In this document: positions 42,414-51,240 of the stretch, piece by piece
How the letters are laid out: each line of letters begins with the position of its first letter
Position numbering within the stretch: the stretch's first letter is position 1
Assembly: GCF_002013915.1 (NCBI RefSeq)
Contig: NZ_MBTF01000012.1
Location: 248,001 to 312,000, forward strand
Source of the DNA: Mucilaginibacter pedocola
Lineage (GTDB): Bacteria > Bacteroidota > Bacteroidia > Sphingobacteriales > Sphingobacteriaceae
Reading direction: 5' to 3'
DNA length: 64,000 nt
Notes under the pieces: generated by a model
The model's database searches: none
What the model was told of the DNA's origin: nothing
What the model saw: only the letters and a program-made list of their open reading frames with translations
Made by a program: the position numbers and the translations under genes

Positions 42414-42441
42414 AAAACCCCGCTTTTTAGGGCGGGGCTTG
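42414..42441 (-). terminator. terminator after the FtsX-type permease gene
   Basis: Read on the minus strand: AGCCCCGCCC, loop TAAAAA, GCGGGG, then TTTTG. It is 21 bp beyond the stop at 42462. Confidence 0.8.
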
Positions 42442-42461
42442 TGCTCTCTATAACAAATTAA

Positions 42462-44879
42462 CTATTCTGTTTTTAAGCTTTTAACCGGGTTTGTTAGCGC
42501 TGCCCTCACGCTGAGCCACGACACTGTTGCAAAGGCAATAACCAATACCGACAGGAAGGGCACAATAAATAACACCGGGTTTATACTGATGCGGAAGGCA
42601 TACCCGTCCAGCCATTTACTGATGGCATACCAGCCAATAGGTGCCGAAATAAGGAAGGATATCAACACCAGCATGGCAAAATCTTTATAAAGCAATTGCA
42701 GTATGCTGTTCACTGTAGCGCCGAGTACCTTGCGGATGCCTATCTCCTTAGTACGCTGCACAATAGTAAATGATACCAGGCCGAACAGCCCTAAACAAGC
42801 TACAAAAATGGCTATGCCCGTAAATATGCCGAACACCTGCCCAAAGCGTTGGTCGGCTTTATATTGGTCGTTAAAGTGTTCGTCCAAAAAAAAGTAATCG
42901 AACTGGTCGCCGGGAAAGAACGAATCCCAATTGGTTTTTAAGACCGCAACGGTTTGGGCAACATTGCTCGTGCTAATTTTTACCGACACATCTCCCCTCA
43001 CATCGGGTATGCAACGGAAGATTATCGCGTCATACTTATCCCTTAAAGATTGCTGATGAAAATCATCTACCACGCCTATAATTTCATATACATCGCCCCA
43101 AAAGTCTATCCTTTTACCAAGAGCTTGCTGCGGGTTATTAAACCCCAGCTTAATTACCGCCGTTTTGTTGAACACTACCGTCTTAGGGTCGGTAGTAAAA
43201 TCTTTTGAAAATACGCGCCCGGCCAAAACCTTAAGGCCATAAGCTCCCAAAAAATCATAATCGCCGCCTATAATGCGGTACTGGTCGGCAGTTGCATCGG
43301 AGGCACCTGTTAGTTTTATACCTCCTGCATTCCACCCTACCGCTTCGCCGGGTACCGCTGTTGATACTGTTATACTTTTAATGGCTGGTATTTTCAGGCT
43401 TTCCTGTTTAAAGGTGCTCATGCTGCGGTAAAACGAATCTACCTTTACCAGCGGCGCTTTTATAACGAGGGTTTGGTCGATATTAACACCCAGGCTTTGG
43501 CTTTGCATGAACTGTATTTGGCGGTAAACGGTTAGCGCGCCTATCAGCAGGAAAATAGAAGCCGCGAACTGGAATACCACCATCCCCTTGCGCAATACAA
43601 TGCCCTTTGGCGATGCGGTTAATTTACCTTTCATTACCTCCACTGGCTTAAATGCCGACAGCACAATGGCCGGGTAGAAACCCGAGAAGAAAGTGCCTAC
43701 CAAAAATATCCCGAAAACGGTAAGCCAGAACACCGGCTTTAAAAACAGCGCAAAACCTATCTGCACGCCTGCTATATTGGCCAGTATAGGCAAACAAATA
43801 GCGATGAACGCCATAGCCAATACCAGCGCCAACCCGTTCAGGAACATAGCCTCCAGCATGAATTGGCTGATAAGTTGTCCTTTTGCCGACCCCAATGTTT
43901 TACGCACGCCCACCTCTTTGGCTCGGCCCACACCACGGGCAGTAGCCAGGTTGATATAGTTTATCCAGGCGATGATAATTACAAATATGGCTATACCCAA
44001 CAACAGGTAAACCGACTTGCCATCGCCATTTGGCTGTATCTCGAACATGCGGTTAGAGTATAAATGGATGCTCGGCATACTCTGTAGGGTATAAACTGCA
44101 GTTGCGCCCTGGCTGGCCAATGGCTGGTAAGCTTTTTTAACGATGGGCAGAAATTTAGCTTCGGCAACGCGTGGGTCGGCGCCGGCTTTAAGCAATACGT
44201 AGCCGGTACAGCCGTCGGAATACCAGGCGTTATCCATATTGTAGCCATCCCTTGGCGGGTTCTCTTTCATTAAAGTAGCGTACGATTGCAGGATATCGAA
44301 CCTCAAATGCGTATTGGCGGGGAGGCTTTTCAGCACGCCTGTTATCTTCAGCAATTTGGTGGTATTCAGCGTAAGCGTTTGCCCGACAACGTCGGTGTTA
44401 TGGAAAAGCTTTTTGGCAACCTCTTCGGTTATTACTACCGTATTGGGTTCAGTTAGGGCAGTTTTGGCGTCGCCGCTTAGCAAGGGGAACGAAAATATAT
44501 TGAAGAAGGAGGCACCGCAATAGTAATCGTGTTGAATCACCATCTTATCATCCTTATAAGTAGCCAGGGCATTCCCCGCCGGTACTATCTTTACAAAGTC
44601 TTCTACCTCGGGTACTTCGGCCTTAAAACTGCTTGCCGCAGCAAAGGCCCCTCCTGCCCATTGGGTGCTGAGTTTGCCCCTATCGTACCTATCCTGATTG
44701 ATGCGGAAAACGCGGTAGCCTTTTTCATGGAAGTTATCGAAGCTGAGTTCGAAACTTACGTATTGCAGAATAAGCAAACAGGCCGCCATACCAATGGCCA
44801 GCCCGAAAATATTGATGAACGAAAACGCCTTGTTCTTAGACAAGTTGCGGAACGCGATAAGCAGGTAATTTTTAAGCAT
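42462..44879 (-). CDS. MacB/FtsX-type ABC transporter permease
   Basis: An 805-residue permease with two FtsX halves: an N-terminal helix (about 20-42), a large periplasmic MacB core domain, three helices (about 285-430), a second amphipathic start (LRKGMVVFQFAASIFLLIGALTVY), a second periplasmic domain and three C-terminal helices (about 680-795). The N-terminal pattern MLKNYLLIAFRNLSKNKAFSFINIFGLAIGMA is typical of the large Bacteroidota paralogue family, which works with separate LolD/MacB ATPases. No ATPase gene is adjacent. Probable mechanotransmission or export of peptides or toxic compounds; substrate unknown. Confidence 0.92.
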   Translation of the reverse strand: MLKNYLLIAFRNLSKNKAFSFINIFGLAIGMAACLLILQYVSFELSFDNFHEKGYRVFRINQDRYDRGKLSTQWAGGAFAAASSFKAEVPEVEDFVKIVPAGNALATYKDDKMVIQHDYYCGASFFNIFSFPLLSGDAKTALTEPNTVVITEEVAKKLFHNTDVVGQTLTLNTTKLLKITGVLKSLPANTHLRFDILQSYATLMKENPPRDGYNMDNAWYSDGCTGYVLLKAGADPRVAEAKFLPIVKKAYQPLASQGATAVYTLQSMPSIHLYSNRMFEIQPNGDGKSVYLLLGIAIFVIIIAWINYINLATARGVGRAKEVGVRKTLGSAKGQLISQFMLEAMFLNGLALVLAMAFIAICLPILANIAGVQIGFALFLKPVFWLTVFGIFLVGTFFSGFYPAIVLSAFKPVEVMKGKLTASPKGIVLRKGMVVFQFAASIFLLIGALTVYRQIQFMQSQSLGVNIDQTLVIKAPLVKVDSFYRSMSTFKQESLKIPAIKSITVSTAVPGEAVGWNAGGIKLTGASDATADQYRIIGGDYDFLGAYGLKVLAGRVFSKDFTTDPKTVVFNKTAVIKLGFNNPQQALGKRIDFWGDVYEIIGVVDDFHQQSLRDKYDAIIFRCIPDVRGDVSVKISTSNVAQTVAVLKTNWDSFFPGDQFDYFFLDEHFNDQYKADQRFGQVFGIFTGIAIFVACLGLFGLVSFTIVQRTKEIGIRKVLGATVNSILQLLYKDFAMLVLISFLISAPIGWYAISKWLDGYAFRISINPVLFIVPFLSVLVIAFATVSWLSVRAALTNPVKSLKTE

Positions 44880-45030
44880 TGGACTATCAGTTTTGGTTGA
44901 ACCAATAATGCTAAAAGAATACCAATAAAATAACTAATTGAATTACAGTATATTAAAAGAAAACAAAAACTCCTAATGCGTTCGGATTTAATACATGGGG
45001 GTGTACGATATCGAACAGTATAAACACGAT

Positions 45031-45149
45031 TTGAGTGAACACGAATAACACTAATTAAGCGAATTACACGAATTTTTGCTTCCGTCCTATCGAACATTTA
45101 AGCCTCATTTGTGAAATTTGAAACATTTGAGAAATTCGTGTCCACTCAA
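45031..45149 (+). repeat. TTGAGTGAACACGAAT inverted repeat, second locus
   Basis: TTGAGTGAACACGAAT at 45031-45046 and the inverted form ATTCGTGTCCACTCAA at its end (one mismatch) frame about 85 bp that contain AATTAAGCGAATTACACGAATTT. The same family occurs at 24791-24962. It occupies the gap between the GH31 gene and the permease gene; 44880-45030 shows nothing else. Confidence 0.75.
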
Positions 45150-45159
45150 GATCGGTGTA

Positions 45160-47556
45160 TTAATTTAGCTTAACACTTATTGCGTTGCCGGTGTAAACTA
45201 CGCTCTTATCTATCTTATCCGCTTCGCCGGTGTTAGAGCCGTGTGCGCCATTTACTAAAACTATATTGAACGTATGTTTTTTCAGCATGCCTTTAAAGTT
45301 GCCTTTGGTGGCCGATATGCTTAGCGTGCTTGCCTTATCGTTCCAGTTTAAGGTGAAGGTTGCTTTAGCGCCTTTTTCGTAATTGTAGTTCTCATTTTCG
45401 TCTTCGTAGTATTTAAAGGTGCCGTTGGCTCCGCGGTAAATGCGCAGTTCTATTTTATCGGCAGGCTTTTCGGTGGCGTATTGCATCACCGGGCCCATAG
45501 GGATAATAGAACCTGCACGCACGTAAAGCGGCAGCATATTCATCGGCACATCAACCGTCATTTTTTGACCGCCTTGTTTTACTTCACCCGTCCAGAAGTT
45601 ATACCATTGGGTGCCTGCGGGCAGGTATACCTCGCGGGTTTTGGCTTTGCTTGCGGCATCGGCACCGGTGTATAATTGCGCTGTAACCGGGTTCACTAAA
45701 AATGCCGGGCCAAACATATACTGATCCGGGATGCTGTACACATTAGCATCCTTCTGAAAATCGAAGGTGAGGGCGCGCATCATGGTATAGTTCTCGGTAT
45801 TTACACGGCCTGCCAGCGAGTAGATGTAGGGCAGCAAACGGTAGCGTAGTTTATCAAAGTTCAGCAGTATCGAACGCGTGTCTTCATCCCAGTTTTTAGA
45901 GAAAATGGCTCGCTCCCCTTTACCGTGTATCCTGAATATAGGGCTAAACGCACCGAACTGGAACCAGCGGGTAAACAGCTCTTTAAACTCGGGTTTCGAC
46001 CAATCGGGCGCCGTCCAGTGCCAGTGGTAGCCACCAATGTCCGATGTCCAGTACGGTATGCCCGATGCACAGGCATTTATACCCTGCGGCACCTGGTTTT
46101 TAAAGTTGGCGAACGTACACTCAATATCCGAAGACCACAGTGTAGAAGCATTGCGCTGCTCACCCGCGAACGATTGCCTCACCAAAAAGAAAGCACGCTT
46201 GCCCGGGATATCCCTGCGCCAACCTTCGTAAACGCCCTTGGTATGCTGCAGCGAATAAGTGTTAAAGTAATCGATCCCCTTGCCTGTGTAAAAATTGGCT
46301 TTGCGTCGCTCGTCTAAAAGGGCGCCGTTATCGGGTTCGCACTGATCTATCCACCAGGCATCCCAGCCGTAGCGTTTCACCAGGCTATCGCGGGCCTGCG
46401 CCCAATATAATTCGCGGGCTTTGGGGTTGTGGGCATCATAATAAGTATCAAAAGTATGAGTAACCACGTTATCCCAGGTAATGCTGGTGAGGCCGCCCAT
46501 TTTCTCCAATGCATCGTAATTAGGCGTGCCTTTGCCAAATACCGGCCAAATAGATATCATGGCATGCAGGTTGGCCTGATGCAAAGCATCAACCAGTTTT
46601 TTGGGATGCGGGTAACGCTCGGGCTTCATAATGTGCGAGCCAATGGGCAGTGGGTCCCAGTAGTACCAGTCCTGCACAATTACATCCACGGGGATGTTGT
46701 TATTGCGGTAATTGTCCTTCACCGTTAATATTTCATCCTCGCTCAAATACCTGTCCTGCGATTGAAACAAACCATAAGCCCATTTACCAAACATAGGTGC
46801 GCGGCCGGTAGCGGTGCGATATAAGTCGATAATATGGTCGAAATCCGGGCCGTAGAAAAAATAGTAATCTACCTGTTTACCACTTTCGGATGTGTATTTA
46901 AATTGCGTATTGCCTTCTTCGGCACCGTAGAAATTAGATGCCGAATAGTTATCCCACATCAGCCCAAAACCTTGTGTAGAAAGCATTACCGGTATAGCGC
47001 CGGTTAGGTATTTAATGGCCATATCCTGGTTACGTCCCTTGTAGTTAATGCTCAGCGAATCCAAAGGGTGGCAACCCATGCCGTACAGCGCCTCGTTAGC
47101 CGGAGAATTAAAAGCAGATGTAACATTATAAGTGCTGATGCCCGCAATAGTTGCCGGTGCCATGCTTTTATTAGCTGCGGTTTCGGCAGTTATTACTTTA
47201 CCTGACAGATCGCAATAAGTGATGGCGTTGGTGGCCTTGTTCACTTTTATTTTTAAGCGTGTGGTGGTAATGGTAAGCTCAGCTTTACCATCGGCAACGG
47301 TAAAAGTGGTTGGCTGAGCCCATTTATTGTTCACAACCAACGACTCGGTAGTGGGGAAACTATTGAAGATGGTGTACTTTACTTCCACCAGGTCGGCCTT
47401 GCAGATGTTGAGCTGCATAAGGCCTTTATCTAATTTAAAAGTTACGCCTTTGGCGGTTTTGGTGTACGAAATAACGGTAGCCTTAGCTTGGGCCGACAGC
47501 ATAACACAAGCCAATCCCGCTAAAATGCTTTTAAAAACAGAACGTGATCTAAACAT
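45160..47556 (-). CDS. GH31 alpha-glucosidase/alpha-xylosidase-like enzyme
   Basis: A 798-residue exported family 31 glycosidase. Signal peptide ending SAQAKA, an N-terminal beta-sandwich (about 25-240), the catalytic barrel (about 250-590) and C-terminal beta domains, the last with DUF5110-like features. The nucleophile Asp lies in WWIDQCEPD, the acid/base Asp in TLWSSDIECTF, and FRIHGKGERAIF carries the substrate His. The layout resembles XylS/YicI-type alpha-xylosidases and secreted alpha-glucosidases of Bacteroidota; the specificity is not fixed by sequence alone. It is a single-gene unit. Confidence 0.93.
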   Translation of the reverse strand: MFRSRSVFKSILAGLACVMLSAQAKATVISYTKTAKGVTFKLDKGLMQLNICKADLVEVKYTIFNSFPTTESLVVNNKWAQPTTFTVADGKAELTITTTRLKIKVNKATNAITYCDLSGKVITAETAANKSMAPATIAGISTYNVTSAFNSPANEALYGMGCHPLDSLSINYKGRNQDMAIKYLTGAIPVMLSTQGFGLMWDNYSASNFYGAEEGNTQFKYTSESGKQVDYYFFYGPDFDHIIDLYRTATGRAPMFGKWAYGLFQSQDRYLSEDEILTVKDNYRNNNIPVDVIVQDWYYWDPLPIGSHIMKPERYPHPKKLVDALHQANLHAMISIWPVFGKGTPNYDALEKMGGLTSITWDNVVTHTFDTYYDAHNPKARELYWAQARDSLVKRYGWDAWWIDQCEPDNGALLDERRKANFYTGKGIDYFNTYSLQHTKGVYEGWRRDIPGKRAFFLVRQSFAGEQRNASTLWSSDIECTFANFKNQVPQGINACASGIPYWTSDIGGYHWHWTAPDWSKPEFKELFTRWFQFGAFSPIFRIHGKGERAIFSKNWDEDTRSILLNFDKLRYRLLPYIYSLAGRVNTENYTMMRALTFDFQKDANVYSIPDQYMFGPAFLVNPVTAQLYTGADAASKAKTREVYLPAGTQWYNFWTGEVKQGGQKMTVDVPMNMLPLYVRAGSIIPMGPVMQYATEKPADKIELRIYRGANGTFKYYEDENENYNYEKGAKATFTLNWNDKASTLSISATKGNFKGMLKKHTFNIVLVNGAHGSNTGEADKIDKSVVYTGNAISVKLN

Positions 47557-47665
47557 AAAATGATCTGATAATTGAGTTTTTAAAATTAGGGATAGCGGGT
47601 ATGGGGCAATGTGTTAATTGTACATATTAATAAAAGAAATGTTAACGATAGATGAGTGTTGGAGG

Positions 47666-47720
47666 CTATTTAACCGCGGAGGACTCAGAAGTTACACGGA
47701 GGTTCGCAAAACGGTTAAAG
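47666..47720 (+). repeat. TTTAACCGCGGAGG repeat, solitary copy
   Basis: Reads TATTTAACCGCGGAGGACTC followed by AGTTACACGGAGGTTCGC. It belongs to the same family as the long inverted repeat at 19183-19369 but has no inverted partner here. Confidence 0.6.
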
Positions 47721-47756
47721 AGTTGCGATTATAATTTGCTAATGCTGTTAAAAACA

Positions 47757-47793
47757 AAAGCCCCCGGCCCACCTTAGCAGGTCGAGGGATTTT
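47757..47793 (-). terminator. terminator of the first SDR gene
   Basis: On the minus strand an imperfect stem CCCTCGACCT, loop GCTA, AGGTGGGCCGGGGG is followed by CTTTTGTTTTT. It is 16 bp beyond the stop at 47809. Confidence 0.65.
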
Positions 47794-47808
47794 ATTACAA
47801 AGGTTTAT

Positions 47809-48561
47809 TTAGTTAGTAGCACCACCGTTCACCAACAGGTGCTGGCCATTCACAAAGGACGACAGATCGCTGGCGAAGAACTCGGCTACGTTAGCCACAT
47901 CTTCCACTTCGGCCAAGCGGCCCATTGGGCAGCTATCCAGCAGTTGTTTGCGCAGACGTGGGTAAGCTTCGGGGTCCACAAATATACCCGAGTGGTCTAC
48001 CGCGAAAGGAATGATAGAGTTTACGGTTACGCCGCGGTGCCCTATCTCTTTGCTCAGCACATCAACCATGTAGCGGGGCGTAGTTTTACTGCCACCATAT
48101 ACGGCCATACCGGGTACGGGGTATGAGGTGGTTGACGATGCGATGTAAATAATACGTCCGCCATCTTCTACATTTTTGGCAGCCTGTTGCATAGTAAAGT
48201 ACGAGCCTTTGGCATTGATAGAGAATACCCTGTCGAATTGCTCCTCAGTAAAGTCGGTTACCGGGGTTTCTACCATTTCGATGCCGGCATTGGCTACTAC
48301 AATATCAATTTTACCAAAGACCTTTTTTGCTTCGGTGAACAGTTTTTCTATCTCGGCAACTTTGCTCACATCTGCCTGTACCGATATTACGCGGGCACCC
48401 ATGGCTTTGATGTTGCTTTCTACTTCTTCGGCAGAGGCTTTATCGCGCGAGTAGTTGATCACTATATCTGCGCCTAATGCTGCATAACGTTCTGAAATTG
48501 CTTTACCTAAACCGCGTGCTGAGCCGGTTATTACGGCTACTTTATTTTTTAATGAGTTCAT
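47809..48561 (-). CDS. short-chain dehydrogenase/reductase (SDR)
   Basis: A 250-residue classical SDR. The NAD(P)-binding motif is ITGSARGLGKA (TGxxxGxG), then VVANAGIE in place of NNAG, the catalytic Ser-Tyr-Lys in IASSTTSYPVPGMAVYGGSKTTPRYM, and the C-terminal GGATN. The start is ATG 48561; a frame opening at 48654 adds 31 residues that are read from ATCGGTGAAATC-type intergenic repeat and are not SDR-like. It is closely related in layout to the SDR gene at 48695 and on the same strand, 133 bp downstream. Substrate unknown; 3-oxoacyl reductase-like or sugar/alcohol dehydrogenase roles are possible. Confidence 0.9.
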   Translation of the reverse strand: MNSLKNKVAVITGSARGLGKAISERYAALGADIVINYSRDKASAEEVESNIKAMGARVISVQADVSKVAEIEKLFTEAKKVFGKIDIVVANAGIEMVETPVTDFTEEQFDRVFSINAKGSYFTMQQAAKNVEDGGRIIYIASSTTSYPVPGMAVYGGSKTTPRYMVDVLSKEIGHRGVTVNSIIPFAVDHSGIFVDPEAYPRLRKQLLDSCPMGRLAEVEDVANVAEFFASDLSSFVNGQHLLVNGGATN

Positions 48562-48575
48562 TGTTTTAGTTTTTT

Positions 48576-48668
48576 CACCGATTACTCCGATTTTTTTGAT
48601 TTCACCGATGGGGTTGATTTTTTTAACCGATGGCACCGATTCTTTCGATTTCACCGATCCTATTGATT
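48576..48668 (+). repeat. TTCACCGAT tandem repeat
   Basis: Iterated units of TTTCACCGAT, ACCGATGG and GATTTTTTT across about 90 bp between the two SDR genes. They create a false N-terminal extension for the SDR at 47809. A short related stretch is at 40683-40710. Confidence 0.75.
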
Positions 48669-48694
48669 ATTTACTTAAATTCTATTTTTCTTAA

Positions 48695-49435
48695 TTATGC
48701 CATGGCGCCGTTTAGGCCGATGGTTTGGCCGCTTATCCATTTGGCATCGTCGGATGCTAAGTAGGTTACTACTTTGGCAATATCTTCGGGTTCGCCCAAG
48801 CGGTTGAAGGCGTTGAGCGATGCCAGATGGTCTATCACTTGTTGTGGTTTGCCTTTGGTGAACAATTCGGTATTGGTTGGGCCGGGCAGTACGGCGTTTA
48901 CGTTAATGCCGCGAGCGCCAACTTCTTTGGCAAATACGCGGGTAAGCTGCTCTACCGCGCCTTTGGTGGCAACATAGGTACTGTAGGTTGGCATCAGCAA
49001 ACGGGTGGTGGTTGATGAGAAGTTAACGATACTGCCACCGTCGGCCAGTTTGGTTGCGGCCTCGCGCAGGGTGTTGAAGGTGCCGCGCACGTTGATATCG
49101 AACTGGCGGGTAAAGTCTTCGTCGGTAGTGTCTTTCAGTAATTTGGTTATCATGATGCCTGCGTTGTTTACCAGTACATCTATTTTTCCGTATCGGGCAA
49201 TGGCGGCATCAAATAGTTGGGCAACTTCATCGGCCTTGCTCACATCGGCTTTCACGGCAATGGCTTGGCCGCCGGCGGCTTGTATGGCATTTACGGTTTC
49301 GTCGGCAGCATCTTTACTGCCCGAATAGTTTACAATAACTTTTGCGCCTGCTTGTGCAAATTGGCGAGCAATTTCGGCACCGATGCCCCTTGAGGCGCCG
49401 GTAACCAGGATAACTTTTTCATTTAATGTTTTCAT
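48695..49435 (-). CDS. short-chain dehydrogenase/reductase (SDR)
   Basis: A 246-residue classical SDR: TGASRGIGAEIA cofactor site, DVLVNNAGIM, catalytic SSTTTRLLMPTYSTYVATKGAVEQL (Ser, Tyr, Lys), LPGPTNTELF and WISGQTIGLNGAMA. All conserved residues are intact, and NADP use is likely because of the basic residue after the glycine motif. It is the first SDR downstream of the AraC regulator gene on the same strand, 97 bp away, and a nested palindrome lies just in front of its start. Substrate unknown. Confidence 0.92.
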   Translation of the reverse strand: MKTLNEKVILVTGASRGIGAEIARQFAQAGAKVIVNYSGSKDAADETVNAIQAAGGQAIAVKADVSKADEVAQLFDAAIARYGKIDVLVNNAGIMITKLLKDTTDEDFTRQFDINVRGTFNTLREAATKLADGGSIVNFSSTTTRLLMPTYSTYVATKGAVEQLTRVFAKEVGARGINVNAVLPGPTNTELFTKGKPQQVIDHLASLNAFNRLGEPEDIAKVVTYLASDDAKWISGQTIGLNGAMA

Positions 49436-49440
49436 GACTT

Positions 49441-49477
49441 CTTTGTTTTTTAGTTGTCGTTGATCGACAGAACAAAG
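49441..49477. promoter_or_regulatory. nested palindrome in front of the SDR gene
   Basis: Outer arms CTTTGTT (49441-49447) and AACAAAG (49471-49477) enclose inner arms TGTCG (49455-49459) and CGACA (49465-49469). The spot is 5-42 bp upstream of the SDR start codon at 49435, where an operator or promoter is expected. On the minus strand the outer arm belongs to GACCTTTG, 7 of 8 to TAnnTTTG. Binding by the neighbouring AraC-type protein is a guess. Confidence 0.4.
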
Positions 49478-49532
49478 GTCATGTTTGCGCTAAGGGTAAA
49501 ATTGCGCAGAATTAAGCAGGTGATGCAAATTT

Positions 49533-50468
49533 CTAAGATTGGGTTCTGTTTCTTTCGTTTCGATAAGCAGCGGGCGACAATTTTGTATGCTTTTTAAAGT
49601 AATTACTAAAATGTGCCGACTCGGTAAAGCCCAACCGGTAAGCTATTTCCTTCACCGAAACATCGGTATGCTGCAATAGCGACCGCGCCTCTCCTATGGT
49701 TTTCTCGGCTATCCAGGTGCCGATGGATTTACCGGTTTTTGTTTTAATGACCGTGCTGAGGTAATTGGGATGCAGGCTTTGCGCATCGGCATAATCCTGC
49801 ACGCGGTAAGGCTGCGATACCTTGCCCTCGCCGAGTTCGCGGTAGTGTTTCTCCAGCAGCAGTTTAAAATTCTTTACAATGAGCGAACTGCGGTTGCCCT
49901 CGTAAATGGGGTTATAATCGAGCCAGAAATGTTCCTTTATCTTCAGCAACAACACAACGAACAGGTTCCCGATGATTCGCTTCCTGAAAGGCGAATGATG
50001 CAAATACTCGTGGTGTATCTGCTTGTATATCCTCTCAAATTCGCTGTATACCTCCGCACTTAGTCGCCTGCCGGGGAAGGTCTCGGCCAGCAAAAAGGGG
50101 AACTCATCAAAAATATCGGCATGTACGTTCTCTTTTAAAAAAGCCTCACTAAGGGTTATCAGGTAAGCCTCCTCAATATCTTCCCAAATGTACGAACGCA
50201 GGTGCCCCGGGTTGGTAAAATACACCATGCCCGGCTCGATGGGGTGGGTTTGCCCGTCGATAGTATATTGCCCCTTTCCTGCTTTGGTAAAACTAAAAAC
50301 AAAGAAATTGAGCCTGTGCACGGGCGAATGAAAAGGCAAATGCTCATGCAGCGTATCCCGTAAATTAAAAATGGTGAACTCCGGCTCCGCCTCCATCAGA
50401 TCGGTACGCAAACCCATGTGGCGGTACTGGTCGCGAAGGGTTTGGAAGGATCTGGGCGCGTTACTCAT
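49533..50468 (-). CDS. AraC-family transcriptional regulator
   Basis: A 311-residue regulator. Residues about 25-150 form a cupin-like sensing domain (GKGQYTIDGQTHPIEPGMVYFTNPGHLRS), and the last 100 residues hold the two AraC helix-turn-helix units: ADAQSLHPNYLSTVIKTKTGKSIGTWI and VSVKEIAYRLGFTESAHFSNYFKKHTKLSPAAYR. It sits upstream of two SDR genes on the same strand and is probably their activator. The inducer is unknown. Confidence 0.92.
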   Translation of the reverse strand: MSNAPRSFQTLRDQYRHMGLRTDLMEAEPEFTIFNLRDTLHEHLPFHSPVHRLNFFVFSFTKAGKGQYTIDGQTHPIEPGMVYFTNPGHLRSYIWEDIEEAYLITLSEAFLKENVHADIFDEFPFLLAETFPGRRLSAEVYSEFERIYKQIHHEYLHHSPFRKRIIGNLFVVLLLKIKEHFWLDYNPIYEGNRSSLIVKNFKLLLEKHYRELGEGKVSQPYRVQDYADAQSLHPNYLSTVIKTKTGKSIGTWIAEKTIGEARSLLQHTDVSVKEIAYRLGFTESAHFSNYFKKHTKLSPAAYRNERNRTQS

Positions 50469-50550
50469 TTTAATTTTTTTGATGAAGATACAAGAGTTGC
50501 CCGTTATACAGAAATGAATAAAGGCGAACAGGTTTTATCACCCCGATAAC

Positions 50551-51240
50551 TCAGAAGATGAGTTTATAACCCGCGCCCCTAATGCTCATTAATTGAATAG
50601 CCGAGTCATCTTTTAGCATCTTGCGGATGTGCGACATAAAAACATCCATACTGCGGGCATTATAAAAACTGTCATCGCCCCATATCTCCTGCAAAGGCAC
50701 CGACCGCGGGAGTAAGTTATTTCGATGTTGGAGCAATAATTTCAATAATGCAGTTTCTTTGAACGATAAGGAATAAGTGGCCACCGGCGTGATCAGTTGC
50801 TGGCTCACTGCATCAAGTTCGCAGTTACCAAATGCAAGCCGCCCCGAAACCGGCTCATCTTTAGTTGAGGCATTGCCAAAACGGGTAAGCAATGCTTCCA
50901 TCCGCACCAGCAGTTCGCCCATATTAAAAGGTTTGCGCAGGTAATCGTTACCGCCGCTTTTAAACCCTTTGATCACATCTTCGGGCAGCGATTTTGCGCT
51001 TAAAAAAATGATAGGGATGCCGCTATCCTGTTTGCGGATATCTTCTGCCAGCGAATAGCCATCCTTCAGCGGCATCATAATATCAAGTACGCAAATATCG
51101 GGCGGTGCCGCCAAATATAGTTCCAGTGCTTGCTTGCCGTCGGCTGCTAAGTCAACCTCGTAGCCACTGCTGCGCAAGCCATCGCTTATGATTTGGGCAA
51201 GCGTGGGTTCGTCTTCCGCGTAAAGTACTTTATATTTCAT
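50551..51240 (-). CDS. OmpR-family response regulator
   Basis: A 229-residue response regulator: receiver domain (about 1-118) with phosphoacceptor Asp53 in CVLDIMMPLKDGYS, Lys in FLSAKS, and an OmpR/PhoB winged helix (about 130-228: LSFKETALLKLLLQHRNNLLPR, DVFMSHIRKML, IRGAGYKLIF). ATG 51240 (MKYKVLYAEDE) is preferred. It overlaps the kinase gene end (51230), so the two are translationally coupled. Its likely target is the divergent outer-membrane gene, whose promoter carries four direct repeats with 10-bp spacing. Confidence 0.94.
   Translation of the reverse strand: MKYKVLYAEDEPTLAQIISDGLRSSGYEVDLAADGKQALELYLAAPPDICVLDIMMPLKDGYSLAEDIRKQDSGIPIIFLSAKSLPEDVIKGFKSGGNDYLRKPFNMGELLVRMEALLTRFGNASTKDEPVSGRLAFGNCELDAVSQQLITPVATYSLSFKETALLKLLLQHRNNLLPRSVPLQEIWGDDSFYNARSMDVFMSHIRKMLKDDSAIQLMSIRGAGYKLIF

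Noticed and set aside
48562..48654. N-terminal extension of the SDR by 31 residues
   Set aside because: It is encoded by TTCACCGAT intergenic repeat; SDR proteins begin directly before the TGxxxGxG motif, as at ATG 48561.
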